Shown: positions 1-16,520 of the stretch, one piece after another | How the letters are laid out: each line of letters begins with the position of its first letter | Numbering within the stretch: position 1 is the stretch's first letter | Assembly (NCBI GenBank): GCA_036897485.1 | Contig: JAYMTF010000040.1 | Coordinates: forward strand, 1-64,000 | DNA from: Pelargonium nanum | Lineage: Eukaryota > Streptophyta > Magnoliopsida > Geraniales > Geraniaceae | DNA: 64,000 bases | Direction of reading: 5' to 3' | Notes under the pieces: model-generated | What the model was told of the DNA's origin: nothing | The model's database searches: none | The model's input: the letters and a program-made list of their open reading frames with translations, nothing else | Translations under genes and position numbers: made by a program

Positions 1-612
1 ATATATATATTACTCTTAAGCAAATGCCTAGCTTCCTAGGATCTTCTTGCAACCTATGCTGGCGGTCACAGATAGGATGTGAGAAGAGATTCTCCAAACA
101 ATTTCTACCCTGGCTAGCAAGTGTTTGGGAGGAAATACTCCAAACAGTTCACAACTCGACATAGATGCAATTTTAACCAAACACCAGCACAAAATTATTC
201 TAAGAGCAGTGTATATTATCATGTTAGTGCATTAGATATACAGGTAAGAGATCCATCAGATGCTTTGGGTACAAGTAAGAAGGCAATGGATACTCCACAA
301 CAATTATCCTAGTCATATCACAAACACACACACACATATATTGTGAATCACTCTGTATGTACATCCTAAACTCAAAATATATGTACACACTACCTTTATA
401 GTAACAGCAAAAAAAATAGCTTCGTACACTGACTAAACAATTGTTCTATAACTACTAGCATGAAGAAAATTGCATATTAACATTACAGCCAAAAGAGATT
501 CGTTTCAACAAAGACAAATATAAGTATATGCATTCATCTTAACTGTTTTACTTCCAAAATGACGTTAAAAACACATAATCTGAACTATAATAGACGAAGA
601 ATCCAAAACTAC

Positions 613-1033
613 CTGGAATTGATTCGAAAAGCAGCAGGCAGAGGCTTCCGCAAAACCTCCATAAACGTGTCCCACTCTTCAGGCGCCACAATTCCTTGCT
701 CCTGACATCACCGAAACCACAAGAAAAACCTCAGAAACTTCAAAAGCACCACACAAACACCTAATCGAAACTCACAAAATGCTTCGAACCTAACAGAGTG
801 CATCGGATTCATGAATCGAAAACAGAAAATGAAATCGGAGGAAGCAAATAGCGTGAGAAAACCTTGTAGTACTCGTCGAAAGCGAGGTTCTGAGTAGCGA
901 AGGGCTGCCAACCGGGAGCAGCGGAATCGGAAGAAGGATCGGATTTGGAGCGTTTCCAGACATTCTCTCTGTTCTGGCGAAAATGCTTTCTCTGCGTGCG
1001 AGACCGACCTCCTCTTCCTCTGCCGCCTCCCAT
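613..1033 (-). CDS. TRM4: tRNA (cytosine-5) methyltransferase, TRM4/NSUN2 type, 5' part only
   Basis: The first two coding exons are 863..1033 (57 codons from ATG at 1033) and 613..701; the rest lies beyond the left edge. The protein begins MGGGRGRGGRSRTQRKHFRQ, continues with NVWKRSKSDPSS and AFDEYYK, and joins in exon 2 to EQGIVAPEEWDTFMEVLRKP. This is the characteristic N-terminus of plant TRM4A/B. Intron 1 (702..862) has a GT donor and AG acceptor and keeps phase. The family uses S-adenosylmethionine to methylate carbon 5 of cytosines in tRNA, and of some mRNA sites, in the nucleus. The catalytic domain with its two cysteines is not in the window, so activity cannot be judged. The basic Arg/Gly-rich start fits RNA binding or nuclear targeting. 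Identity rests on sequence recall. From 612 to 1 I see only intron-like DNA. Confidence 0.85.
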
Positions 1034-2050
1034 GGCTGCTGGTTGCGGCTGCGAGTAACTGCTCTTTGTGTTGTGTGTGTTTTCGCTCTCAGTCTCAGCA
1101 ACTCCTTTTCTCGTGCAAGTTGCAACTGTGGCCCAGTCGACACGGTGAGTTTCGAATATATACTGTGACTTGTGGGTCTTTCTCTGCCCGGCCCGGTTCT
1201 CTTTATACGGGTTCGGGTTGTCTTATCCGAATATGGTGCGAGTCCATCTGCCCATCACATTTTCAAATGTATTTGTTTTAGTAAAATGAAGTACAATCTC
1301 ATTGTGTCAATAAATGAGACATGACATATACTGATGATTTAGTTAAATCACAACGCGACACGTATACAATTTTTTATTATAAAACAGACTCTCCGCACCA
1401 GAAGAAGCTATGCCTTGTTTAGTTATAGAGCATTTATTCCAATTTTCCAGAAAACTGTCTTCACTAGACTGGAAAACTTGTTTAGTTACACGTTTTCAAT
1501 TAGGAAAATATAAAACTGGAAAACAGTTTTTCAAAATAGTTTGAAAATGGAAAACTGTTTTTTATTTTAAGTTTTCCAAATAGAAAACTCATTTTTTTAT
1601 ACTCATTTGTACTTTTTTTATGTCTCACGGAATATCTATCCTGAATAATGTTGTTATTTACCTATTTAAAATTAATTCTACTTCACATCATTCTAAATTA
1701 GAATCAAAATAAACAAAAATGAAAAATGTTACAACTAAACAAGTTTTTCATAGAGAACATAAAACAGATAGCAGAAAAACAAAAACAAAAAACAAAAAAT
1801 GAAAATTGTTTTCTACAACTAAATGGACCCTTAACGTTTTTGTAGAGTATGAGGAAATACAAATAATTCAATTTACAATGATACCAGTAATTCATTTTCC
1901 AGCCACAGCACTACTATTGCTTGCATATCATTCCTCAATCAGAGCATCAAATACAAGTTTATTTGCCAACCCAAAACTAGTTCATATCTAAAGAAACTAG
2001 AAACATATAGTCATATAAACAAAATTTGGGTACATTTTTGCTTGTAAGTG
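1034..2050. other. Intergenic: TRM4 promoter side and Der 3' flank
   Basis: Both flanking genes read leftward, so this holds the TRM4 promoter and the Der 3' flank. The only structure seen is an inverted-repeat miniature element at about 1412..1831. No convincing coding frame is present. Confidence 0.6.
1412..1831. mobile_element. Inverted-repeat miniature element (MITE-like)
   Basis: The left end reads GCCTTGTTTAGTTATAG and the right end, reverse complemented, reads GGGTCCATTTAGTTGTAG. The interior is rich in GAAAAC/GTTTTC runs that can pair with each other. This is a non-autonomous DNA-transposon architecture with no coding capacity. Ends resembling GGCCTTGTTTAGTT are known from PIF/Harbinger (Tourist-like) elements, but I could not settle a target duplication, so the superfamily is only suggested. 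Confidence 0.45.
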
Positions 2051-5000
2051 TTAATCAAGAGACTTCTTTTCTGAAACTGGCCTTACAGTCTTTTTTACTG
2101 AACTTTGGTTGCTGCTCTTATTACTCAAACCCAAGAGTTTTCCTTTTCGTAGAATCGAACGCTGCATGATCCGTATAGGAATTCCACCCAAATCGAAATC
2201 CTCCTTCAAAGACTTTGTTAAGAACCTGAGTTCTGTTTCCGAAAGTTGTTTTTTCCCATTCAAGAAGGCAACGAACGTGGGTGGTCGTGCCTTCACCTGG
2301 GTGAAGTACTTCACTTTTGGTTTAGCGGCCTGGTCTTTCCATGAATGCCTGCTCATTACCTGGCGAAAAAGACGGACATGAGTGTTTACTACCAAATTTA
2401 CGGGTGTCAGGTATACCTGGGGTCGCAGGCTTGAACTGACCGGGTAAAAGAAAACGCATATATTTTTATCGGGCAACTTTTGGTTAGTTCTAACGTGGCT
2501 CGCTACTTAGTGGGAGAGGTTAGGGCTCATTTTCCCAGCTCTTGAACTAAGTACTGACCTTAAGCAGCCAACGGTTAAGGTGAGCTGTTGACAACCTTGA
2601 ACACCATTTTTCGTATGTTTCGACCACATGGTGGATCACAGCTTTCCTCACTTTTCCTTCTAATGCTGAAAGGAACATAACCGGTATTCCTGTCACCTGC
2701 CAAGAAATCATGCCATCTTAATTCAAGTAACCCGACATCATGTACAGTGCATTCTTGACATTTAAAAGTTAACTCTATTGAAAACTTACTCTTACACTTT
2801 TTTCGTATTGATTATGAAATTTAGAGGTAAAATAAGTATAACTGTCCATTATACCAACAAGAACTGTCCATTAATAGGGTAAAGAGTATTGTGAGCGCAC
2901 CTGGAGTGCGCACAAGAATGTCTCCACCAACTAATTTTTGGACTCAATGATGGTTTTAAGAGTTTTCATTAGTGCTGGCAATTATTGGTTTCGGGTTAAA
3001 AATGCCTAACCCGACCCACAAGAGGTACAGTTTGTAGGCCAAGGGTTGGGTTGTGGGTTTTGCATACAAACAGTGTTTGAGTGTGGGTTTGCCGACCCAA
3101 TATGCAATTTCCAATGGCAAAACCGATCCAAAAATTAATCAGATCCATTTTATAATGCCCGAACCAGCAAAATATCTTGGTGGATTTTGGGTGCCCACGA
3201 GTTCGGGTCCAGATTGCCGGTTCTTCTTTTCGTGCACAGATTGATGACCAGTAGTAGTAAGAATGGAATATATGCACATTGCACACACATAAAATAGCCT
3301 AGCCTTGATAACAACTTGGACTGAAAGAAACATGCAAGTTCAAGAAAAGCATACGACCGGCCCATTTTACATGTACCCAACTCTAGTTAGTGCTCCCAAA
3401 TTAAACATGAACCCTGAACTTTAATTTGAAAAGCGCAAGGTTTCGGTAACTAACTCTGCCTAAAGCACTACGGAAAAGTAACAGGAAAAATGATGAATAG
3501 ATTTAATAAAACACGAGACCCTAGAACACCTATCAATGAGCATCAAAGTGGTGCTAACATCTTAATGTAATGAAAATTTAACTGCCAAACCTGAGGTACA
3601 ACTGTCTGAACTTCTTGACGAACAACTTCCACAACCTGCTTCAATGCCACTTTCCGTTTTATGAGATCAATCTTGTTCACAATCACAATCAAACCCCGCC
3701 CTTCTTCAACCGCTTGTCGTGCTATAGCTACTTCAGTGTGCTTCATGGTCATCCCAGTTTCTACAATCTGATCATCAATGTGTTATAAATATACCAAGAT
3801 AGTGAAACAGATACAGAAATATATATATATAACAAGAAGGCAAGCTAGGGGTGGGCTCTTGCCTACAACGGCCCACCCCTCGCTCCTCCATTTTGATCAT
3901 GAGGAGACACCATTTATACATCTAAGCATACAACTTGTCATATAAAATGCATAAACAGAAACAAGATTTGAGAAAGACCTCTTCCGCATCAAGTACCAGC
4001 ACAATAACATGTGCCCTCATTAAATTCTTTCTTGATTGCATCACACTCAAAGATGATGGTCCTTTCTCTAGCTTTGTCCTTTCCAGCCAACCTGCCGTGT
4101 CGACCTGGATAATGGACCATAATGATATAAAAAACTACACAAGCCAAAAATACATTGATGAGTAGAGAGCATGAAATATGATATTTACCAGGTATATAGT
4201 CCTCCCCTCATATTCAAACTGAGCTCGAACGGCATCTCTTGTCAAACCCGCCTCGGGACCAACCAAAACCCGCTCTTCTTCTAACAATGTATTCAACAAG
4301 GTTGACTTACCAACATTGGGCCGTCCTACAATTGCTAACTGTAAAGGCAACTTACTCTCCTCCACTTCATCGGGATTAATGTCCTGATTTGCGCTATTGT
4401 CCTCTGTTCCATCATCAAGAATTAGTAAAAATGCATAACATGGATATAGAATATCCACCATTCTGGACCGGACTGGGACTGAGCCAGACCAAAAATCCCA
4501 TATCACATAGACTGAAAACCGGACCGGACCGAATGGATAGATTTTAACTAAAATTTTACATTTTAAAGATAAATTATTTGTAATTGAAGTGAATTAAGTG
4601 AAGAACAATGAAGTATATTAATTGTATTAGAAGTGATATACAATTTTATTTACTAGAAAAACATTTTCTAAAATAAATAATAAAAAAACAGTCCAGAACG
4701 GACCTATTTGGTCTAGTCTGGTTCTGGTCCGGTTGGGTTCAAATTTCCGGACCGGACCCAATCAGACCTCCCCAATAACAAAGCACCTCTAGAGATCAAC
4801 AAAAGGTGTACAAGTGAAATGACTAGCATGCTCTGAAAGCAACTAGAATAACAAACAATTCAAGGGATAGATACGTAGTCTCACCACTTAAAACTTGAAG
4901 CATATGCTTCTCAAGCAAAGGCTTAAGAGTTTCGTGTAGATCCGCCATACCAAGTCCGGTCTCGGCAGATATTGGAACGGGGTCTCCAAATCCTAACCTA

Positions 5001-6477
5001 TAGGCTTCAGCAACTGCTGCAGAAAGAAAGCCGCCAGAATCATCAAGTGATTCGGATTTATTCATCACTACTATAGGATTGATTCCAGGAACATGCCTGC
5101 GCAACCACTGCCCGACCTCCAAATCCAAGGGATGCAATCCAGCTCTAACCACAACACAATACCAACAGAGTAATTAGAATCTGCAGCAGCCGATAGTAAT
5201 CTATGATACACGGACACTCATCTTCTCGATGTAGTCGTGTCCGGCATGTGTCTAACACTTGGACACTCAAACAATCTTTGGATACGTGTCGGACACAAGA
5301 TTTCACGTGACACCCTATTTTTTAATCAGACACGTAATTTGCACCCCTGTTTTTTTTTTCAAAAAATGAATTGATAGAAACACCCAAGAACACAATGATG
5401 AGCATGATAAAGGAACGTTATAACATGTGAAACATACGTTGAGCTCTCATTTATTTTTCTATATTTATATTTCTCGCACTCTAACTAACAAAATAGATTA
5501 TATCTTTTTTCAAAAGAAATTGTTGATGACTATCTATGATCTATCTACATTCTTTTCAATGATGTCTTTATACAGTGTTTACTATAAATGATTTTATGTA
5601 AATTATATGCACTAATATAGCAAATATATATTATTGAAAGTATTCCTAACATGTTGAGCCTTTCATTTTGTAAAAGTTGTGCCACCGCATCCATGTTGTG
5701 TCCCATATGCATATAGTAGCACGTACAAGAATCTTAATAGTAAAACAAACCTGGCATCTATCAGGAAGAGTGCAAACTGAGACCTTGCCAACACTTTGGC
5801 AGTCATGTCCGCGGTTCTGTCAAGAATAGAACCTGTAGTTGCTGCAGTTTCTAAGCCTGCAGAATCCAATACCTTAAATCGTAAATCACCCAATTTGGCA
5901 ACGCCTTCTCGTATGTCACGTGTGACATGATCGGTTGGAGTGTTGTACACAAGAGCCTCTCTCCTTCGAATTAAACTAGAAAAAAGAAAAAAAAATGGAA
6001 TGAATTGTATTGAACAAATATCTTCGGGGCTCAAACTTTAAGTTTGTTAAGAAGTGCCGAGAAACAAAATGTAGAAGTAGGTCATAGAAACGAAACTGAC
6101 CGATTAAACAATGCAGATTTTCCAACATTTGGGCGGCCAAAGAGAAGTACAGTTGGAAGAAGATCAATGTCGACTTTGGTGAAGTCCACCAGTTTCTTCT
6201 GCGCATCCTTAACTTTCTTTGTTTTGGAAACAGAGGAAGCAAGGCCAGACTTGTCCAAACCAAGCTTTGGGCAAGTTTCTGGTAATGTATCTTGCGTAGT
6301 GCAAAATGCAGCTTTAGATATTAACAAAGTTGCAAAACCATTGGGTGCGAGACAGCGGTTGTTGGGGATTGAGTTTGATGGACAGATAGTTGTATTTCCA
6401 TGGATTAGTGGGAAGATGAAATTTGAGCCAATATGTTTTCTACGGGATGAGAGAGCTCGAATCCATGCCTGAGACAT
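2051..6477 (-). CDS. DER: Double-GTPase ribosome biogenesis factor Der/EngA, probably organellar
   Basis: There are eight exons: 6101..6477, 5751..5975, 4885..5144, 4189..4403, 3979..4104, 3591..3767, 2559..2696 and 2051..2359. They sum to 1827 bp, giving 608 aa with all phases closing. An N-terminal extension of about 100 residues looks like an organellar targeting sequence. The first G domain has GRPNVGKS at 114-121, DSAGLE as G3 and NKSE instead of NKxD. The second has GRPNVGKS at 314-321, DTAGW at 361-365 and NKID at 432-435. A KH-like C-terminal domain follows, around [20 protein letters not shown]. In bacteria Der is needed for 50S ribosomal subunit maturation; plants have plastid and probably mitochondrial homologues. 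From memory this is closer to the second, At5g39960-like copy than to plastid At3g12080. Introns 2, 3 and 6 carry repeat elements. Confidence 0.92.
2970..3222. mobile_element. hAT-like MITE relic in Der intron 6
   Basis: This diverged member of the window's commonest miniature family starts TAGTGCTGGCAATTATTGGT and ends near GGTCCAGATTGCCGG. It shares the interior blocks CCTAACCCGACCCACAAGAGG and TTAATCAGATCCATTTTATA with the better preserved copy at 61046..61227. It is non-coding. Confidence 0.6.
3847..3880. repeat. GC-rich perfect hairpin in Der intron 5
   Basis: AGGGGTGGGC at 3847..3856 is exactly complementary to GCCCACCCCT at 3871..3880, with a 14-nt loop. It stands out in an AT-rich intron. 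It may be the ends of a collapsed miniature element or a local RNA structure. Confidence 0.5.
4455..4780. repeat. CCGGACCGGACC-rich repeat in Der intron 3
   Basis: Two clusters of GGACCGG/CCGGACC words (about 4460..4530 and 4690..4770) flank an AT-rich middle. The clusters are partly complementary to each other, as in a miniature inverted-repeat element. Ends and target duplication could not be fixed, so the class is left open. Confidence 0.4.
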
Positions 6478-7159
6478 ACCTCCTTAAAGCTTGTTTTCGG
6501 GCATAAAGATACTACACAGTTAACTGTAAATTTTCTATATTATCACCTTCCATCAATAACTAGCCATCAATGAACTCTGTAAAATACAATGACACATATA
6601 TCAATTACAGAACAACCAAACCAGAGAACTTCAGATACCCACAAAAAAACCGAATGGATTAAATGAACTTTGCACCGATACTCAATTTGGTACACGGAAA
6701 CAAAAAATCCAATTCACCGGGGCCGGAAAATTCGGTCAAAACCAACGACACACCCGAAACGCACGCTTTAGAATTGTAATAGTAAATTAGCCCAACAAAA
6801 AAACTCTAATTAGTCTTATGGTTTACATGATTTTTGTATCTTAGTTAACATAATTATGTAAAATAAGCTAAATCTGTGTTATCTAATGGTTTTAGGCTGT
6901 GTAATTGCCATCTCTAAATTGGAAAACCCCCATTGTTTCTACAACTTCCATGGGTTCTGAACTGTAAAACCCATAGATAATTTAATAAACTCTAAATCAT
7001 TTCAGGAATTGAAGGCAAAATCAACACTAACACACTCTAGGTTTCTTCGAATTCATATGATACGCTACTGAATTGAAAACAAAAATTGAAAAATCGGGCA
7101 CAATTGAGAACAATACTAGCTCAATCAATCTTTTATAAAACACTTTGAGAAGGTACTTA

Positions 7160-7300
7160 CAGGAAGGTTCAAAGCAACCGTACAACTGGTGGTGCCTCCG
7201 GCGGCTCTCCGGTAGGTTTCGCGGTTTCAGATGTTTTCGCAGACGCAAAGATTGATGGAGAAGCGGCGGCGAAGAGCAAATGTTGGCGGCAAGATTTGTT
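7160..7300 (-). other. Possible 5' UTR exon of the Der gene
   Basis: This short GC-richer segment upstream of the Der start ends, on the minus strand, in CTTCCTGTAAGTACC, a good splice donor near 7158. It could join to the acceptor TTTAAG just upstream of the ATG at 6477, leaving a 5' UTR intron of about 0.65 kb. This is inferred from base composition and the donor only. Confidence 0.3.
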
Positions 7301-8595
7301 GGGTTGATCAAAAATCCGATTGGGTCCAAAGTTGAGCCCATTAGGTCACTGAACAAAGATCCACAAATATTTCGAGTATATTTGTCAATACGGCTGCACT
7401 TAAACGGGTCGGGTCCAAAAGACGATAATGTTTACACCAAAATATTTTTTAGACAACTCTAACATGTCGCTGCTTAGTGTTAGTGAGACGGAAGAGATAG
7501 ATAAAATGTTGTTAAATAAGAATGCGTGAGTTTTTTTTGGACGTGTAACTGTAGGTGGATATCGAGATGGCGGTGCACCTTGTTTATGGGATCGAGTTTT
7601 GCACGTGAGAGGCGAAGGTTCTATTATCTGATATTAAGTTTTTATTGACTAAAGAGTGGAGGGTGGTGGTAACATATAGTTACCCTGAATGAAATCGAGT
7701 GACTGGCCATTTAACGAAGTTTGGGCAATTTGTGGACATGAGGCATGTTCTCTATCGTAGCGTGCCCGCCAAAGTTTTTGGTTTGGTGCATGATGATGCT
7801 CAACGTGTGTTTCTAGCTCGTTTGATAGCTAACAATTTTTTTGTTTAGTAAAATAATTTGTTCTCTTAAAAACATATAGCGCACAACAGTCTCAAGGTAA
7901 ACTCACGGGCTCATAATGTATAAAAAAGTTAATAAGCGAAGACAAAATAAAACAAAACTAATAACAAAGATGGAAGGACATCAATTTAATTACGATGTAC
8001 CATGAAAACATATAGATGTCATTTTTATTTCTTGATAATCAAATGCAATATTATTGTAGTTCCATATTCATAAAAAAAGTGCCCCAAATAATTGTAGATC
8101 CATTGTCCAATGAAGTTTGGTGGGGTTGGAGATGTGTCTTGTACTTTATTTTTCCTTTCCAATAATGACATCAAACAGTAAATAAAGATAAAAAGATAGA
8201 TGGGTACAATGGTCCAATGTGGACCACAACTATGACCAAAATTATCTCCTTCCAAGTTAATAAATATAAATTAAGTATTATACACTCTATATATAGCTCC
8301 TAAAAGTAAAGTTAATAATTTCTGTAAAGTAGGGTTTACAAATTGAATTTGAAAAAAACAAAACAAATTAAATTTGTATTTGTTATATCATACTCATATT
8401 TAACTGGCTAGAGGCATGATTTTGCTTGGTCCAATTTGATATAATAATTAGTTGGTTATATAGTGAGCTATCTAAATTTGTATAAGTATGAGTTAAATTT
8501 TAGACACATGCAAGTTCGGATTCAAACTATCAATCTTAAGTGGAGGGAGCATGTAGTCATGTTTGTAGGACACATGATATGTTGTCTCAATTCAT

Positions 8596-8806
8596 TAGAG
8601 CTGACAATTTGAGTTTTATACTAACTTAGATTGTGTTTTTTAGATACAGAATGCGCATTTTGAATCAAGTTTTAAGTGTAAAATGAGTTTATAGAAGTTC
8701 GTCCAACGTAATCTAAAACAACAACATGGTCCATATTTGCAATCCAAACTAAAGTAAAAGTGAATCGAGCCTTTCAAGTGCCCACAAAAGTGGGTCCAAA
8801 TTGTCT
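8596..8806. mobile_element. hAT-like MITE relic upstream of the peroxidase
   Basis: It begins TAGAGCTGACAATTTGAGTT and ends near GGGTCCAAATTGTCTACA, a partial inverted repeat of the start. It shares interior words such as AATCGAGCC and GTGCCCAC with other copies in this window. Target duplication is not clear. Confidence 0.55.
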
Positions 8807-8870
8807 ACATTCCTTAATATTATGAAGAGAGAAAAAAACTACGAATTTCAATTCATAGTTGAAGTACACC

Positions 8871-9050
8871 TTCCCAACATTTATTATAAATAAATATTTC
8901 AACTTATACAACAATTCAAACCCAATTTATTTCCTAAAACAAAATCCATTGAATTTTGTCTTCCCAACATTTATTATAAATAAATATTTTAACTTATACA
9001 ACAATTCAAACCCAATTTATTTTTTAAAACAAAATCCATTGAATTATGTC
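8871..9050. repeat. 90-bp direct tandem duplication
   Basis: Two adjoining units (8871..8960 and 8961..9050) both begin TTCCCAACATTTATTATAAA and differ by only a few bases, so the duplication is recent. The period is a multiple of three, so a frame reads through both, but the composition is not protein-like. It lies about 460 bp upstream of the peroxidase ATG and could affect its promoter. Confidence 0.9.
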
Positions 9051-9510
9051 TAAATGGTCTCAAATAGACAAAAACTAGTATGGTCTTCGATCAGTTTAAT
9101 CTTGGACCTATGATCACTCCAACGTAAAATTGACAATTTAGATTTCAAATCAGATTTATACTAATAAAAAATAATTAAAATACATTTCAAAATATCAAAT
9201 TTTGAGTTTTAGTGTGAAATGTACCCTCTATCTTATCCAATAATATTTGTCTATAAAATGGAATTTTTGGACAGTCTCTTTCACGTAGACAAGAGAGCCC
9301 ATTGGTTTGTGTTGCCTCCTACTGTCTCAACAAAAACAAAACCTCTAATTTCTTGACACATATCCAATAAATATCCCATCTTTTTCACCACCATCAAATC
9401 AAACTAAAATTCCATCACCAACCCATCAATCCTCACCCTCTTCTCTCACATTCTTGAGAAAACCCACATACCAAAACCCTTCAATTTGTCCATTTCACAC
9501 CACCCACAAA

Positions 9511-11470
<1,960 letters not shown>

Positions 11471-12259
11471 GGGTATTTTGGGAAAGAATTTATGTGATTG
11501 AGGGTATTTTGGGAAGGAAAAAGTGAGAGTGTAGGAGTGTGTTTAGCAAATAATAAAAGAGTAGTTAATTGATATAACTCCTTATGTGTTGATTGATTAT
11601 GTTAAAAGTGTTGTTTTGTCCTTTTTGTGACTTGTTCAGTTCGAATTGGCGTGTTTGGCTAAAATATTTTGCAGACGTCGTGTTTGTGTTTTGGGGCAAA
11701 CCTCGTGTTTGTGTTGTGCCCAAAACACGCACACTTAAAAGTATAATTGTTTGCATAGAAAAAGTATAATTGTTAAATAACCCTAAAAACGTTTTAGTTC
11801 GTGAAATGTACTGAGTCGTGTAGTACAATAACATGACCTATTCTTGTGTTACTAAACAAGTCGCATTCACGTTGGTTGATGTAGCTCACAATAACCCTTC
11901 AACACAACACACTCAAATAGACAGCTCTAGTCCCAAGAATGAACAAATTCTAGAGCTACATGCAACAAGACAACTGAAAATTATGCTAACATAAATAACC
12001 TCAATATAAAAAGTACTATTAAAGATATTAGTAGAAACCTGATGATAAAAATATAGATCCATCATTCAAAATTCAATTGACCATAACCTCAATATCATAA
12101 AGCAAAACAAAATCTCAAATGTAACCTAATCTGCAGTTCTCATCCAACAAAAAAACTCTTTTAAGATGCCAAAACCAACTCAAATGACCTCAAATCTATG
12201 AAGTGTACTCAACAACATTACTCATAGGCCAAAATTCAGTTTCTTGCATGGCAATGACC
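11471..12259. other. Convergent 3' flank of the peroxidase and eS6 genes
   Basis: The peroxidase reads in from the left and eS6 from the right. The stretch contains 3' UTRs, including AATAAAAG at about 11550 as a possible polyadenylation signal. No further gene is seen. Confidence 0.6.
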
Positions 12260-14832
<2,573 letters not shown>

Positions 14833-15200
14833 CGTCAATGGCGTCTCTCGCTACAGCCCAGATGTGAAAATGTGCAGCTCTTGCTTCTCAGGCTCCTTGT
14901 AGCGAGTTAGGGTTTTTGGCCTATGGAGGGTTACAAAATTTTATACGGCGAGAGGGGGTTATTTGGAGTGTTTGGTTACAGTTAAAATCTTATTCTCGAC
15001 TGTAGTAGTCTCTTAATCACCGTACACGTGGTTCAGTAATAGTGATTGTTGAGATCTAAGGACTGAGAACGAAAATGGGCCGTTCTCAAAACCTAGTAAC
15101 GTTATAGGATCTGGGCTTTGAATAAATAGTATTTCATTGGGCCTATTTGGGAATGGGCCTTAATAACCCAAAGCCCATTTTGATAACATATATATTAGGT
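14833..15200. promoter_or_regulatory. Bidirectional promoter of eS6 and mL41 with telo-box and site II motifs
   Basis: About 370 bp separates the eS6 ATG from the mL41 leader. It holds a telo-box (TTAGGGTTT at 14907..14915, read AAACCCTAA on the eS6 strand) and five site II elements (TGGGCC at 15076, 15138 and 15154; TGGGCT at 15112; AGCCCA at 15172). Telo-box plus site II is the known signature of plant ribosomal-protein and mitochondrial-biogenesis genes, linked to TCP factors and growth control. That one region serves both genes is inferred from orientation and spacing. Confidence 0.7.
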
Positions 15201-15414
15201 TAAAAACATATATCGTTAAAGCTTCCTCTCTTCTCTCCCAATTCTCGCCGCCAAAGTCTCCGGCGAATCTCGCCGATCTTCCTCGCCGGCCGGCGTCGCC
15301 TGACCATCATCTGCTCCGGTAAGTTATTATATTCTTGCAATTTCTTCCAGAATAGCTCATTTTGTTGCTCTTGTTGTTTTGATATTTTTGAGTTTTGCTT
15401 GTTTGAGTTAGTGT

Positions 15415-15468
15415 TTGGCTGCCGAGAAAATGGAGTAACTCTTGGCTGCCGAGAAAATGGAGTAACTC
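15415..15468. repeat. 27-bp exact tandem duplication in the mL41 leader intron
   Basis: Two adjoining copies (15415..15441 and 15442..15468) contain TTGGCTGCCGAGAAAATGGA. They lie within the 5' UTR intron that runs from about 15319 to 16507. Confidence 0.9.
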
Positions 15469-16520
15469 TTAAAATCTTTGTTGTTTTTTATAATCCTTGG
15501 ATTTTGATTTTTCTACTTGATTTTGACACTGTGTTTGGTTGCTCAGGGAGTAGAGAAAGTGAAAGTGAAACCTTATTTTGTGATGGGGAGAGTAGTGTAA
15601 TTTATTTATAAAAAAATTGTGTCTTGAGATTTATTTTATTAATTGTTTTTTTTTTGCTTAGACTACATATTTGGAGGATCATTGATCATATTATTGAATT
15701 AATATAGTTGGAGAGTACTTTAATCGTTCAATTTAGTTGCATTCTAAGGGAATAGTGCTTGTGTCTAATTTTTGGCACCACGGCATCTACGACGTCCGTT
15801 GAGAAGACGAGAGTGTCCGTGCGTCATAGCTCCCCATTACCCCACCTTTAATTTTTGCTCATTTCTCCACTTCAATTTTACTCTCTTTTAAAAAAAAATT
15901 GTTTTGGCTGTAGGATGTGATGGTTAGTGATTGGGGCATTATCCGGAAAATATTAATCCCCGATTTTCAAGTTAATTGCTTTGTTTGGCCAAAAACACTC
16001 TTACTCATTCCATAAAGCATAGTGAAATTGTGATCAGGATAATCGTTTCTTGCTTGTTCAGTTTTAGAAGTTGGTCTTATGGTCATGGAATTGAGCTTGT
16101 GTTTTGGTCTGCCTTTGATGGAGTCTTGTAATCTTTATCAGTATAGTCTTTTTATAGTATCTTTGTTGCTTGGTGTGCTGTGGTTCGTAAGATTTGAACC
16201 TGGTGCTTTGTGGGATAAGCTGTGTGCTAGTATTATAGTAAGATAAGGGGTTTTATTATATCACAGAATATTCAAAACAAGCACCAAACATATCAGATGT
16301 GTGATATAAAGAATTGTAATTTTTGAGTTTGGTGATGAAATTTTGTTTACCAGAGTTGCATTTTCTGGTTCCCGAGTTTTGTATTGTTTAGTTCTCAAGT
16401 AATCTTTGTTTAACTTCAAATGCCCAGTTGGATTTTTAGTCATTTTACCATTAAATGAGAAACAATTTGTTGTTTAACCTTCATCCATTATTTGATTCAT
16501 TTTGTAGAGAAAACTACAAG

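Larger units (their letters stand above)
7301..9450. other. Intergenic between divergent Der and PRX17-like genes
   Basis: This AT-rich stretch of about 2.1 kb holds no supportable gene. It includes a hAT-like MITE (8596..8806), a perfect-period 90-bp tandem duplication (8871..9050) and a TATA box (TATAAAAT, 9252..9259) placed about 260 bp before the peroxidase ATG. Confidence 0.6.

Noticed and set aside
5205-5340. CACGGACAC / GTGTCCGG-rich stretch in Der intron 2 as a transposon end
   Set aside because: Complementary words are present but no defined ends or flanking duplication could be found.
9454-9510. Upstream in-frame ATG for the peroxidase
   Set aside because: It would add 19 residues before an already complete signal peptide. 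The ATG at 9511 matches family length.
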